From positions 59,663-123,662 of the forward strand of contig JAGIAA010000006.1 of NCBI GenBank assembly GCA_017745115.1: 64,000 nt of DNA, written 5' to 3'. Of the stretch, positions 33,655-42,287 are shown one piece after another. The translations under genes and the position numbers were made by a program. Every line of letters starts with the position of its first letter. The stretch's first letter is position 1. Under the pieces are notes generated by a model. That model made no database searches. It was not told the origin of the DNA and saw nothing but the letters and a program-made list of their open reading frames with translations. Source of the stretch: Sphingobium sp. (lineage in GTDB: Bacteria; Pseudomonadota; Alphaproteobacteria; Sphingomonadales; Sphingomonadaceae).

Positions 33655-34857
33655 GTGGGCACTAAGGACCAGAAACGACAGCCTGCGAACCGTATGATGA
33701 TCAAGATCAAGTCCAATATCCCTCCGGCGGCAGGCGAGCGTTCCACGCCCGCAGCGCCCATGAGGACGTCAGATACCGGAGTGGTTCCGGTTCCTTCCCC
33801 AGCGCGCGACCTGCTGCAACAGCTGGCGGGACATTTCAACGGTCAGGGCGAGCTACTCGTCAAGGCGCATTTTGCGCGCGCCATGGGCTCGGACTTTGTT
33901 GCGCATGTGCTCGAAGCGGCTTTCCGTCAGCTCGATCGCGCGCCAGAGACGGCGGCACTGATCCGCAACTGGCCAGGCGACCCCGCTTCGGCAGCACTCG
34001 CGATGCGCCTCAATGCGGCGCTGCATTTGCTTGCCCGCCGTGGTGCGCCCGCCGCCCTTGGCGCGCTTTATGCCCGTCTTCATGATGATTTCGATAGCGC
34101 TATCGGCGAGGCGCTGGCGCAAAAGGACGCCTTCATTGCAGAGGCGTTGCGCCATCCTACCCAAACCAACGAGGTCGGCCGGACCGGTGCAATTGCCGCG
34201 GCGCTCATGACGGCGCAGATGGAACTGGGCACCATGCCGTTCGAGCTCCTCGAGCTCGGGGCGAGCTGTGGCCTCAATCTGAATCTAGCGCATTATGCCT
34301 TTGACTTGGGCGGCGTGATCGCAGGCACGGCCGGATCGGCGGTAAAGATCGCCCCTGAATGGCGCGGCGCGCAGCTGGCGGCCACGCCGATCGAGGTCTT
34401 GAGCGCGCGCGGCGTCGATCTGCATCCACTCGATCCTCGCGATCCGCTGACAATCGAACGCCAGCTCGCATTTGTCTGGGCGGACCAGCAGCCCCGTTTT
34501 CAACGCCTTGAAGACGCTCTGGAATTTGCCCAGAACAATCCGCCTCAAGTCGATCGCGCGAATGCCCTGACATGGCTTGCAGCGCAGCTCGAAAAGCCGC
34601 AGCAGGACAATGTCTGCCGGGCTATTTTTCATTCCATGGTCCTTCAATATTTCGCGTCGGATGACCGCCAGGCCGTGATGGAAATTATAGCTCAGGCGGG
34701 TGAGCGTGCCACGGCAACGCGTCCCTTGGCGTGGATCGGTTTTGAATGGTCCTTCTCTCGCGACGCGGTTCATCTCGATCTGACGACATGGCCCGGAGGT
34801 CGCACTCGTCATCTTGCCACCTGCGATCCTTATGGGGCGTGGATTGATTGGCGTTGA
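33655..34857 (+). CDS. DUF2332 domain protein
   Basis: 400 residues from a GTG; ATGs at 33694 and 33760 are alternative starts and no ribosome site decides between them. The DUF2332 body is clear: FARAMGSDFVAHVLEAAF, EVGRTGAIAAALM, FELLELGASCGLNLNL (which recalls a SAM-type glycine motif), RRLHPLD-like ARGVDLHPLDP, and WADQQPRFQRL. The family has no known function. Six bases separate it from the chemoreceptor stop if the GTG is used. Confidence 0.8.
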   Translation: MGTKDQKRQPANRMMIKIKSNIPPAAGERSTPAAPMRTSDTGVVPVPSPARDLLQQLAGHFNGQGELLVKAHFARAMGSDFVAHVLEAAFRQLDRAPETAALIRNWPGDPASAALAMRLNAALHLLARRGAPAALGALYARLHDDFDSAIGEALAQKDAFIAEALRHPTQTNEVGRTGAIAAALMTAQMELGTMPFELLELGASCGLNLNLAHYAFDLGGVIAGTAGSAVKIAPEWRGAQLAATPIEVLSARGVDLHPLDPRDPLTIERQLAFVWADQQPRFQRLEDALEFAQNNPPQVDRANALTWLAAQLEKPQQDNVCRAIFHSMVLQYFASDDRQAVMEIIAQAGERATATRPLAWIGFEWSFSRDAVHLDLTTWPGGRTRHLATCDPYGAWIDWR

Positions 34858-34889
34858 AAGCCGAGCCTCTTTGGAGCCCGTGCGACCAC

Positions 34890-35270
34890 TTATCGGGCAT
34901 GGGCCATGGCTGACGGGATCGCAGGTTCATAGCATGCCGTCCCCGTCTCGACCTTGCCTTGGTCATTGAAGATGAGGGTCTCGACCATCTGGCGGCCCAG
35001 TTCATCGGAATAGTGGATGGCCACGGACCGATGGCCGGCAAATGCGTGAATCAATGTGAAGTTCAGGCCTGATCTCTTTGCCAGGCCGCGCGACCAGTAG
35101 GTTCGCAGAGCCGCCATGCCTTGAACGCGTCCATCGCCCGTCGCCAACTCGGCGACCGGGGAGTGGAAAATGATGTCATCCGCATAGTGCTCCAGGATCC
35201 GCTCGACATCGTGGCTGTTCCAGGTCTCGATCCATTCCTGTGCGATGGCGTCTGCTTCGGCCTGAGTCAT
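34890..35270 (-). CDS. SnoaL/NTF2-like protein
   Basis: 126 residues from the ATG at 35270, which has GGGAG upstream. NTF2-like cone fold: IAQEWIETWNSHDVERILEHYADDI, FHSPVAEL, MAALRTYWSRGL, and a strand-rich second half. Such proteins are small isomerases, dehydratases or binding modules; no specific residues point to a substrate. Convergent with the DUF2332 gene. Confidence 0.8.
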   Translation of the reverse strand: MTQAEADAIAQEWIETWNSHDVERILEHYADDIIFHSPVAELATGDGRVQGMAALRTYWSRGLAKRSGLNFTLIHAFAGHRSVAIHYSDELGRQMVETLIFNDQGKVETGTACYEPAIPSAMAHAR

Positions 35271-35579
35271 TTGTCTCTCCCACTGAGGGTTGCTTCGAAG
35301 CAAGCTTTGTTCCGAAAAGTGAGCAGGTGTAAATTAGTTACCTGCAAGTGACCTGCGGGAGGGGCCATGCAGCACGCCACGTCGGCCCAGCCACGTGCGC
35401 AATCGTGAGCGCTACTTCGATGACCCCGATTGCTTTTGAACAAGGCGACTTGATAGCTCCGTCTCGGCATCTGACTTCCCTAGATCCGAGGCCATTTGAA
35501 CAGGGGACAAGCTGGGTTCGGGCACGACCATCGGGACTGCCCGAACCCTTGTTTCAGCAGCTCAACTTTGGAGCCCCGA
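35271..35579. other. Intergenic region with short inverted repeat
   Basis: About 310 bases, no gene. An inverted repeat gcaggt-N11-acctgc at 35323-35345, followed by another acctgc copy at 35351-35356, lies just upstream of the SnoaL-like gene and could be an operator. The regulator is unknown. Confidence 0.35.
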
Positions 35580-36749
35580 ATGCGAAAGACAGTCAAGGTT
35601 TGCGCGAGCTTCATCTGCCTCACCGGCGTCGTGACCTACGCCGTCGCTCAAACAAGGTCGTTCCCTGACGATCCGTTTTCTCAAGGGCGATTTGAGGAGG
35701 CGGAAGCTGCTTACAAGGCCATACTCGCCCAGTCGCCCAACGATGCCGCGGCGCTAGCCGGTCTCGCGCGTGCACGCGTCTTCGACGATCAGGTGGATCA
35801 GGCCATCGAACTGGCGAACAAGGCGCTGGCCGTCGCCCCGGACAATCCAATGGCTGCGACCATCCTGAGGACGGCCCAGGCTCGAAAGGCTTCATTCGGA
35901 CCCGACAGATATGTGACCAAGCTCGACCGGCCTGTCGCAATCAAATTCATTCAGACGGATCCTCTGCCATCCCTCACCGTGACGATCGGAACGCGGCAAG
36001 CGACCTTCATTATAGACACGGGCGGGCCCGACGTCGTTTTGAGCGCCCGGCTTGCCCAGGAGCTTGGTTTGCCCCTCACCGATGGACCGATGGGCACGTT
36101 CGCCGGCGGGCGCCAGGCCCGGACGCAACGCGCCCTCATTCCGAAGATGACGCTGGGTTCGATCGAGATATCCAACGTGCCGTCCGGCGTCCTCGAGTTG
36201 CCGGGGCAGCAGTTCGACGGGATCATCGGGACCGGCCTGCTCATGCACTTCCTGTCGACGATCGATTATTGCAGCGGCCAGCTCATCCTCGCGCCCCGCT
36301 CGGATTCGGCGAGCTTCGAAAAACAAGCTCAAGGCAATGGCAGCAATATCGTCCGGATGTGGCTGATGGCGGACCATTTTATCCTGGCGCGCGCGCGTTT
36401 GAACCAGGCTCCGGAAGGCATTTTCCACATCGACACCGGCTTCGCCGGCGGCGGTCTCATGGGTACCCAGGAGGCTTTGGACGAAGCTGGGATCGTGCTC
36501 GACAAGACGAACGTGCAGACCGGCATGGGCGGCGGCGGCGCCGTACAGTCCGTGCCATTCTTTGCAGGCGCTACTCTGGGGAAACTGACGCGAACCAACA
36601 TCCGCGGCGCCTTCAGCCTGGGCGGCAACCAGTTCGGTATTTTCCCCTTCAAGGTGAAAGGCGCTCTGTCGCACCAGTTTTTCCGCAACAGCCGCCTTAC
36701 CTTCGACTTCGACGCGATGCGCATGGTGACGCAGGATTGCGGGGCATGA
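35580..36749 (+). CDS. Exported aspartyl protease with two DTG motifs and a TPR segment
   Basis: 389 residues; GGAG lies upstream of the ATG at 35580. Signal peptide (LTGVVTYAVAQ). A TPR-like pair of helices spans about 35-100 (FEEAEAAYKAILAQSPNDAAALAG). Then two aspartyl-protease lobes follow: Asp146 (FIIDTGGPDVVLS) with FDGIIGTGLL, and Asp285 (FHIDTGFAGGGLM). Retropepsin-type bacterial proteases usually have one DTG per chain and dimerise; here two are in one chain, as in pepsin. Substrate unknown. Confidence 0.82.
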   Translation: MRKTVKVCASFICLTGVVTYAVAQTRSFPDDPFSQGRFEEAEAAYKAILAQSPNDAAALAGLARARVFDDQVDQAIELANKALAVAPDNPMAATILRTAQARKASFGPDRYVTKLDRPVAIKFIQTDPLPSLTVTIGTRQATFIIDTGGPDVVLSARLAQELGLPLTDGPMGTFAGGRQARTQRALIPKMTLGSIEISNVPSGVLELPGQQFDGIIGTGLLMHFLSTIDYCSGQLILAPRSDSASFEKQAQGNGSNIVRMWLMADHFILARARLNQAPEGIFHIDTGFAGGGLMGTQEALDEAGIVLDKTNVQTGMGGGGAVQSVPFFAGATLGKLTRTNIRGAFSLGGNQFGIFPFKVKGALSHQFFRNSRLTFDFDAMRMVTQDCGA

Positions 36750-36820
36750 CGCTCAAGGGCGAATTTGGTCGGGAAGGTGCGGACCCAAAGCGGACGATGA
36801 TCGCATAATTCGACAATAAA

Positions 36821-37753
36821 TCAGCAGTGCTTCGTTCCACCAAGCCGTGTCCAGGCTGGCGCACGCGGGTCGAGTGCTTCCGCAAGGAAGTCGATCACCG
36901 TGCGCACGCTCGGCAGGAGGCCCCGCCGGGAGGTGAAGACCAGGTGCACGATGCCGCGGCGGCCCGTCCATTCCGGCAGGAGCTGCACCAGCCGGCCGTC
37001 GTTGAGCGCTTCCACGCAGGCGGCGTCGGGCAATAGCGCGATACCCGTTCCGGCACAGGCCGCTTCGCGCAGCACCGGGAAGGCGCTCGCGGCGAGGCGC
37101 GGCTCGTGCGTGACGACGATCTCTTCGGCGGCGGCATTGACCAGCGTCCAGCGGTCGGGTCCCGGCCGGTCGCCATGGGCGAGCGTCGCATAGCCCGGGA
37201 TGTCTTGCGGATGCGCCGGCTGGCCATGGTCCGCGACGAAGCCCGGGCTCGCGACGAGCATCGAAACCGAATGGCCGAGCTGCTTCACCTGGAGGTCGGC
37301 GTCGGTGTCGAGCCGCTCGCGCACGCGGATGGCGATGTCGATGCCTTCCTCGATGATGTCGACGCGCCGGTTGGACACCAGGAATTGCACCCGCAGCTTG
37401 GGATATTGGGCGAGCAGCACGGGCAGCGCGCTGGCCAGCAATCGTTCTGAATCGAGCGGACAGGAGACGCGCACCAGCCCCTGGGGCTCCGCCTTGAGGC
37501 GGGCGACCGCTTCCTCGATGGCTTCGGTTTCGGAGATCGCCGCGCGGGCATGGCCGTAGACGTCCAGCCCCACCTCGGTGACCTTGAAGCGCCGTGTCGA
37601 GCGCTCCACCAACCGCACCCCCAGATCCTCCTCCAGCGCCGCGACCCGACGGCTGATCCGCGACTTCGGAATGCCCAGCGTGCGTGCGGCGGCCGAGAAG
37701 CCGCCATTGGCAACCACCGAGACGAAGAGGTTGAGATCGTTGAGGTCACGCAT
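36821..37753 (-). CDS. LysR-family regulator divergent from azoreductase
   Basis: 310 residues. DNA-binding helix-turn-helix at 1-60 (DLNLFVSVVANGGFSAAARTLGIPKSRISRRVAALE) and an effector domain with LVSNRRVDIIEEGIDIAIRV, typical of the group that controls quinone and azo-compound enzymes. It is transcribed away from the azoR gene with a 104-base shared promoter region, so it is likely to regulate azoR and itself in response to electrophiles or quinones. Confidence 0.88.
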   Translation of the reverse strand: MRDLNDLNLFVSVVANGGFSAAARTLGIPKSRISRRVAALEEDLGVRLVERSTRRFKVTEVGLDVYGHARAAISETEAIEEAVARLKAEPQGLVRVSCPLDSERLLASALPVLLAQYPKLRVQFLVSNRRVDIIEEGIDIAIRVRERLDTDADLQVKQLGHSVSMLVASPGFVADHGQPAHPQDIPGYATLAHGDRPGPDRWTLVNAAAEEIVVTHEPRLAASAFPVLREAACAGTGIALLPDAACVEALNDGRLVQLLPEWTGRRGIVHLVFTSRRGLLPSVRTVIDFLAEALDPRAPAWTRLGGTKHC

Positions 37754-37857
37754 TTTATCGTTCCACTAATGCAACAATGCGTCGCGATTTCGCTATCTAG
37801 TGCCGAATTGCCTGCATCAATAGATCACGGTTCATGAAATTCCAAGGGAGTTGAGCC

Positions 37858-38466
37858 ATGAACCTTCTTCATATCGACAGCGCTATCACCGGCGAGAACA
37901 GCGTCACACACCAGGTCGGCGCCGCCATCGTTGAAGCCGCGCGCCGGGCCAGCCCCGGTCTGAATGTCACTTATCGCGATCTCGCTGCGGATCCGATCCC
38001 GCATCTGGACGGCGTCGCCATGGGCAAGCTGCGCGGCGGGCAGAGCGAAGCGAACGATCCCGACGTGCTGCTCAACACGGTCCTGATCGAGGAACTGCTT
38101 GCCGCCGACATCGTCGTCATCGGGGCGCCTATGTATAATTTCTCGGTGCCGAGCCAGCTCAAGGCATGGATCGACCGCGTGGCCGTACCGGGCAAGACCT
38201 TCCGCTACACGGAGAACGGGCCGCAGGGCCTCGCCGGCTGCAAGAAGGTGTTCGTTGCCTCGGCGCGCGGTGGAATCTATTCGGAAGGACCGGCTGCCGC
38301 GGCCGACTTCCAGGAGCCTTTCCTGCGCCAGATCTTCAGCTTCTTCGGCATCGAGGATGTGACCTTCATTCGCGCCGAGGGCATTGCCTATGGCCCCGAG
38401 CATTTCAAGACCGCGCTGGAAGCTGCCATCGCCGAAGCGCATAACACATTGCCGCTCGCCGCCTGA
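37858..38466 (+). CDS. azoR: FMN-dependent NADH-azoreductase
   Basis: 202 residues. Flavodoxin-like fold with the AzoR/AcpD pattern: LLHIDSAITGENSVT, VIGAPMYNFSVPSQLKAWIDRV, FRYTENGPQGLAGCK and FFGIEDVTFIRAEG. The enzyme reduces quinones and azo dyes with NADH through FMN and works as a homodimer in the cytoplasm. A GGAG site precedes the start. Likely controlled by the divergent LysR gene; a strong terminator follows. Confidence 0.92.
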   Translation: MNLLHIDSAITGENSVTHQVGAAIVEAARRASPGLNVTYRDLAADPIPHLDGVAMGKLRGGQSEANDPDVLLNTVLIEELLAADIVVIGAPMYNFSVPSQLKAWIDRVAVPGKTFRYTENGPQGLAGCKKVFVASARGGIYSEGPAAAADFQEPFLRQIFSFFGIEDVTFIRAEGIAYGPEHFKTALEAAIAEAHNTLPLAA

Positions 38467-38503
38467 TCCTCTCTCCCTGGAAGCCCTTGAGTGGCTTCAT
38501 GAC

Positions 38504-38540
38504 GCCGCCGCCGGATGCCCCCTTCCGGCGGCGGCTTTTT
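38504..38540 (+). terminator. Rho-independent terminator after azoR
   Basis: Perfect 12-bp GC-rich stem (38504-38515 with 38524-38535), 8-base loop and a T-run (38536-38540). Confidence 0.9.
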
Positions 38541-38875
38541 AACTGGCCTCCATGCCGAAAGGCCATGCCATGCCGGTCTCGGCTCTTTCTCATGGCCGGA
38601 CGAAATCGCCGTCGCGCCCTCGCGCCGGAGGCGGGGATGCTGGCCGGTCGCCGGAAGTTGAACCCGAAGTTCAGGGGCACGTGCAGTCACTTTCCTGTAC
38701 TCCGGCGACAGGACATCCCGCGAACGAAGCGCTCGCTTCCTCAAAGATGCCGCGGACCGTGCACCGGATGCGGCGCGCAGGACTTGTCAATTGGATTAGT
38801 AGAATTATCTTCTGTGACGGATCGGAACGTAGGCCGAGTCGACCGATCCCCTCCCATCACCACAGGAGACAGATC
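38541..38875. other. Intergenic region before the RBBP9-like hydrolase
   Basis: About 335 bases with no recognisable gene. The last 25 bases contain the AGGAG ribosome site of the hydrolase. Nothing else identified. Confidence 0.4.
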
Positions 38876-39517
38876 ATGACTGCACTGGCATCGGCTGCCG
38901 ATCAGGCGCCACTGATTCTCACCGTCCCCGGCATCGACAATAGCGGGCCGCGGCACTGGCAAAGCATCTGGGAACGCGAACTGGACGACTGCGCACGGGT
39001 CGAACTGGGCAGCTGGGAGCGGCCGCACCGCAATGGCTGGGTGAACGCGCTCAACCACTCCATTCGCTCGGCGGGGCGCCCTGTCGTTCTCGTCGCGCAC
39101 AGCCTGGGCTGCCTCACCGTCGCCTGGTGGGCGGCGATGGAGCGGCCGGCTTATGGCGATCCGGTCATCGGCGCTCTGCTCGTTGCACCGCCCGATGTGG
39201 ACTTCGCGCCGCTGGATCCGCGCCTCTCCGGCTTTGCGCCGACGCCGGTCAAGCCGCTGCCGTTTCCGTCCATTCTCGCCGCCAGCCGGGACGATCCGTA
39301 TATCCAGCAGAAGCGCGCGCGGCGCCTCGCCCTCCTGTGGGGCAGCCAATATGCCGACGCCGGAGCCGTCGGTCATATCAATGCCGAGTCTGAACTGGGC
39401 GGCTGGGAGTTCGGTCTGTTCCTGCTGAGCCGGCTGACCGGCCGCGTTCGCGCCAGCCGCGCCGAAGCATTGGTCCATCCATTCCCGCTCGACCGGGCAG
39501 TGGGCGCAGCGAACTGA
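38876..39517 (+). CDS. RBBP9/YdeN-family serine hydrolase
   Basis: 213 residues from ATG 38876 with AGGAG 9 bases upstream. Alpha/beta hydrolase: TVPGIDNSGPRHWQSIWER, nucleophile Ser in VAHSLGCLTVAWW, Asp in ASRDDPY, and His in GAVGHINAESELG, giving a full triad. The family has no firm natural substrate. No obvious operon; a palindromic operator and the ArsR gene follow. Confidence 0.88.
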   Translation: MTALASAADQAPLILTVPGIDNSGPRHWQSIWERELDDCARVELGSWERPHRNGWVNALNHSIRSAGRPVVLVAHSLGCLTVAWWAAMERPAYGDPVIGALLVAPPDVDFAPLDPRLSGFAPTPVKPLPFPSILAASRDDPYIQQKRARRLALLWGSQYADAGAVGHINAESELGGWEFGLFLLSRLTGRVRASRAEALVHPFPLDRAVGAAN

Positions 39518-39587
39518 GTGCGCCGAGCCAGGCGGGGCGGCCCGGCACGCCCAAGCGGGCGATAGCAGCATTTTCCGCTTGCATTAC

Positions 39588-39628
39588 ATAACTCACGGGT
39601 TATGGATTATTCATAACCCGTGAGTTAT
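39588..39628. promoter_or_regulatory. Palindromic operator before the ArsR gene
   Basis: Two 17-base arms (39588-39604 and 39612-39628) form a perfect inverted repeat with a 7-base spacer. Each arm is itself of the form ataac-N6-gttat, so there are two tandem dyad sites. The right edge lies 6 bases before the ATG, where the ribosome site should be, so binding would block transcription and initiation. Very likely the autoregulatory site of the ArsR protein. Confidence 0.8.
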
Positions 39629-39634
39629 TGATTC

Positions 39635-39964
39635 ATGGCGACGCCAGAGCAGCACGACACTCTTTTCAGGACGCTTGCCGATCCCACGCGGCGTGCGATT
39701 TTCGAGCGCCTCTGCCGCGAGGGCGAACAAACCGTCGGGAGTCTGACAGCGCGCTCGGGCGTGTCACAGCCGGCCGTCTCCAAGCATCTTGGCGTCCTCA
39801 AGCAGGCGGGCCTCGTGCGTGATCGCCATGAGGGACGCCAGACCCATTACACCGCGCTGCCCGCTGCGCTTGGCCCGCTCAGCGACTGGGCGAACCGCAT
39901 GACCGATTTCTGGGAAGGGCGGATCGATGCGCTTGAAGACTTGCTGAAGAGGATGGACCAATGA
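39635..39964 (+). CDS. ArsR-family transcriptional repressor
   Basis: 109 residues. Winged helix: LADPTRRAIFERLCREGEQTVGSLTARSGVSQPAVSKHLGVLK (recognition helix Ser-Gln-Pro-Ala-Val-Ser-Lys-His), then RDRHEGRQTHYTAL as the wing. It has no Cys-based metal site (ELCVCDL is absent), so it belongs to the group that pairs with AHSA1 proteins. It is first in a four-gene overlapping operon and probably binds the palindrome directly upstream. Confidence 0.9.
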   Translation: MATPEQHDTLFRTLADPTRRAIFERLCREGEQTVGSLTARSGVSQPAVSKHLGVLKQAGLVRDRHEGRQTHYTALPAALGPLSDWANRMTDFWEGRIDALEDLLKRMDQ

Positions 39965-40389
39965 CCGAAACGCGCTCCGTCGTCATCGAGCGGGAGATCG
40001 CCTTTCCGCCGGCCAGGATCTGGCGCGCGCTGACGCAGCCTCACTTCATTGAGGAGTGGCTGATGAAGAACGATTTCGCGGCCGAAGTCGGCCGGCCCTT
40101 CACGCTGCGGGCGCAGCCTCATGGCGACTGGAACGGCGTCATCGATTGCGAGGTGCTGGAGATGGAGCCGGAGAAGAAGCTCTCCTACACTTGGAATTCG
40201 GGCAACGGCCCCCTGTGCATCGCCAGCACGGTCACCTGGACTTTGACGCCGAGCGGTGCGGGGACTCTGCTGCGTATGGAACAGTCGGGCTTTCGCCCCG
40301 AACAGGTCCAGAATTTCGAGGGCGCCAAATATGGCTGGCGAAATTTCTTCGGGAAGCTCGAAGAGCTGCTGGCGCGGACAGATGGATGA
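39961..40389 (+). CDS. SRPBCC/AHSA1-domain protein
   Basis: 142 residues; ATG overlaps the arsR stop. START-like helix-grip fold: VIEREIAFPPARIWRALTQPHFIEEWLM, GVIDCEVLEMEPEKKLSYTW, and the C-terminal long helix (GWRNFFGKLEELL). Binds small hydrophobic ligands in known relatives. The ArsR/AHSA1 pair is a recurrent bacterial module, but the ligand is unknown. Confidence 0.88.
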   Translation: MTETRSVVIEREIAFPPARIWRALTQPHFIEEWLMKNDFAAEVGRPFTLRAQPHGDWNGVIDCEVLEMEPEKKLSYTWNSGNGPLCIASTVTWTLTPSGAGTLLRMEQSGFRPEQVQNFEGAKYGWRNFFGKLEELLARTDG

Positions 40390-40401
40390 GGGGAGGCTGA
40401 A

Positions 40402-40608
40402 TTGAGCCACTGGATGAGACAGGTACATCGCTGGCTGTCGGTCATTTTCACGCTGACCGTCGCCGCCAATTTCGTCGCCATGGCGTTCGGTCCGCCGCCG
40501 CCCTGGATCACATATTCGCCGTTGCCGTTCCTGTTTCTGATGCTGGCGACGGGCATCTACCTGTTTTTCCTGCCCTATGCCCGGCGAGGTAAAAGGACGA
40601 CATCATGA
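40402..40608 (+). CDS. Small two-helix membrane protein
   Basis: 68 residues from a TTG with GGAGG 7 bases upstream; an ATG 4 codons later is an alternative. Two hydrophobic helices (VIFTLTVAANFVAMAF and LPFLFLMLATGIYLFFLPY) joined by a Pro-rich turn, ending in a basic tail. No known family that I recognise. It lies 12 bases after the AHSA1 gene and its stop overlaps the DUF1801 start, so it belongs to that operon. Confidence 0.75.
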   Translation: MSHWMRQVHRWLSVIFTLTVAANFVAMAFGPPPPWITYSPLPFLFLMLATGIYLFFLPYARRGKRTTS

Positions 40609-41006
40609 GCGAGCCCACAGCCGCCGAATTGATCGACGCCAAGATCGCGTCCTTCCCGGACTGGCGCGGCACCACGCTCGCGAAGCTGCGCGCCATCCTC
40701 AGGAACGCGGTCCCGGATGTCGTGGAAGAAGTGAAATGGCGCAAGCCGTCGAACCCCTCCGGCGTTCCGGTATGGTCGAAGAGCGGCATCATCTGCACTG
40801 GCGAGACCTACAAGGACAAGGTCAAGCTGACATTCGACAAGGGCGCGTCTCTCGATGATCCCAAAGGCCTGTTCAATTCGAGCCTCGACGGCAACGTGCG
40901 CCGCGCGATCGATTTTGCCGAGGGCGCGACGATCGACGAGCCCGGCCTCAAGGCGCTGTTCCGCGAGGCCGCGGCGTTCAATGACGCCAAACCGAAGCGG
41001 CGCTAA
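40605..41006 (+). CDS. DUF1801 (YdhG-like) protein
   Basis: 133 residues; ATGA overlap with the membrane protein gene. DUF1801 core: LRAILRNAVPDVVEEVKWRKPSN, GIICTGETYKDKVKLTF, and FNSSLDGNVRRAIDF. Small soluble family of unknown function, often with AHSA1/ArsR neighbours as here. Last gene of the operon; its stop overlaps the convergent SDR stop. Confidence 0.85.
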   Translation: MSEPTAAELIDAKIASFPDWRGTTLAKLRAILRNAVPDVVEEVKWRKPSNPSGVPVWSKSGIICTGETYKDKVKLTFDKGASLDDPKGLFNSSLDGNVRRAIDFAEGATIDEPGLKALFREAAAFNDAKPKRR

Positions 41007-41749
41007 AGCTCCAGACAGCCGCCGTCGACATACAGGTCGACGCCGTTGATGAAGCTCGCCTCATCCGAAGCGAGGAACAGCACCGGCCGTGCGATTTCGT
41101 CCGACGTGCCCATGCGCTTCATCGGCACAACGCCGGCCATCATCTCCTTCATGCCTTGCACCTGATCCGCCGTGACGCCGTCGGTCCGCGTGATGATCGG
41201 CGTGTCGGTAGGACCAGGGCTCACCATGTTGACGCGGATCCTCCGCGGCAGGAGTTCGACCGCGAGGATGCGTGCGACTGCGCGAAGGCCCGCCTTTGCT
41301 GCCGCGTACATGATGTTGCCGGGCACAGCAGCAATGGAGCCGATCGAGCCGGTGACGACGATCGAGCCGCCGTCCCGCATCAGCGGCAGCGCTTTCTGGA
41401 TGGCGAAGAAGCAGCCGCGCAGGTTGACGTTGTGGACCTCGTCCCATTGATCGGGAGTGACCTCCGGAACGGGTGCGAAAGCGCCAATGCCGGCGTTGAC
41501 GAACAGGACGTCGATCGCGCCATGTGACTCGCGGATCGCAGACAGCACGTCATTGCCGCTCTGGATGTCGCCGATGTCCGCGACAAAGCCGCGTCCGCCG
41601 GGTATGTCCGCGACCGTCTCGTCGATGGTTTTCCGCGAACGCCCGGTGATGAAGACATGCGCGCCTTCCTTGCCGAAATCGACCGATGCGGCGCGGCCGA
41701 TGCCGCTGTTGCCGCCCATCACCAGCACCACCTTGTCCTTGAACCGCAT
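41003..41749 (-). CDS. Short-chain dehydrogenase/reductase
   Basis: 248 residues from the ATG at 41749, with GGAGAGA upstream. Cofactor motif VMGGNSGIGRA, NAG motif (FVNAGIG), catalytic Ser135, Tyr148 and Lys152 (YAAAK), and PGPTDTP. The arginine-bearing GRSRKT after the second strand suggests NADP(H) preference. Substrate unknown. Overlaps the end of the DUF1801 gene by a few bases on the opposite strand. Confidence 0.9.
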   Translation of the reverse strand: MRFKDKVVLVMGGNSGIGRAASVDFGKEGAHVFITGRSRKTIDETVADIPGGRGFVADIGDIQSGNDVLSAIRESHGAIDVLFVNAGIGAFAPVPEVTPDQWDEVHNVNLRGCFFAIQKALPLMRDGGSIVVTGSIGSIAAVPGNIMYAAAKAGLRAVARILAVELLPRRIRVNMVSPGPTDTPIITRTDGVTADQVQGMKEMMAGVVPMKRMGTSDEIARPVLFLASDEASFINGVDLYVDGGCLEL

Positions 41750-41823
41750 CGCTCTCTCTCCTGATCTTTGCGAGACCCCTAGCGGCTGGTAAGACGAGGG
41801 CAAGAAAAAGGGAGAGGACAGCC

Positions 41824-42273
41824 ATGGAAACCAGCCGCCGCGACCTTATCGTTGCAGGAACAACCCTGACCGCGCTCATGTCGGCCGAATCGAACGCCCA
41901 GCCCGCTGCGGCGAAGGGCACAATGGAAATCATCCACGTCTATGCCGGGCCGGACGGCGTCTCCCATGTGAAGCGCGTCACCGTGACGGGTCTGCCCAAG
42001 CCGCTGCCGGTGACCGAGGTGCGCGCCTCCTTCGTCGCCAAGGGCACCGAGGATTGGCACGTCGCACCGTCAAAGCTGTTCACGATCAACACTGCCGGCG
42101 ACATCCAGGCCGAGATGGGCGACGGCACCAAGGTCGCCATCGGCAAGGGCGATCTCGTCTATCTCGAGGATCTGACCGGCAAGGGCCACATCACGCGTCT
42201 GCTGACCGATGTGAGCAACCTGTTTCTGATGGTGAGGCCGGACTTCGATCTGGAGAAATGGGCGAAGGGCTGA
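41824..42273 (+). CDS. Tat-exported cupin-like protein
   Basis: 149 residues. Twin-arginine leader (SRRDLIVAG) with a short hydrophobic stretch. The mature part is a single beta-barrel like the cupin fold (VYAGPDGVSHVKRV; WHVAPSKLFTI; VYLEDLTGKGHITRLL) with only a few possible metal ligands, so binding rather than catalysis is likely. A GGAGAGGA site precedes the start. Divergent from the SDR gene. Confidence 0.7.
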   Translation: METSRRDLIVAGTTLTALMSAESNAQPAAAKGTMEIIHVYAGPDGVSHVKRVTVTGLPKPLPVTEVRASFVAKGTEDWHVAPSKLFTINTAGDIQAEMGDGTKVAIGKGDLVYLEDLTGKGHITRLLTDVSNLFLMVRPDFDLEKWAKG

Positions 42274-42287
42274 ACCGCACCGGGCTG

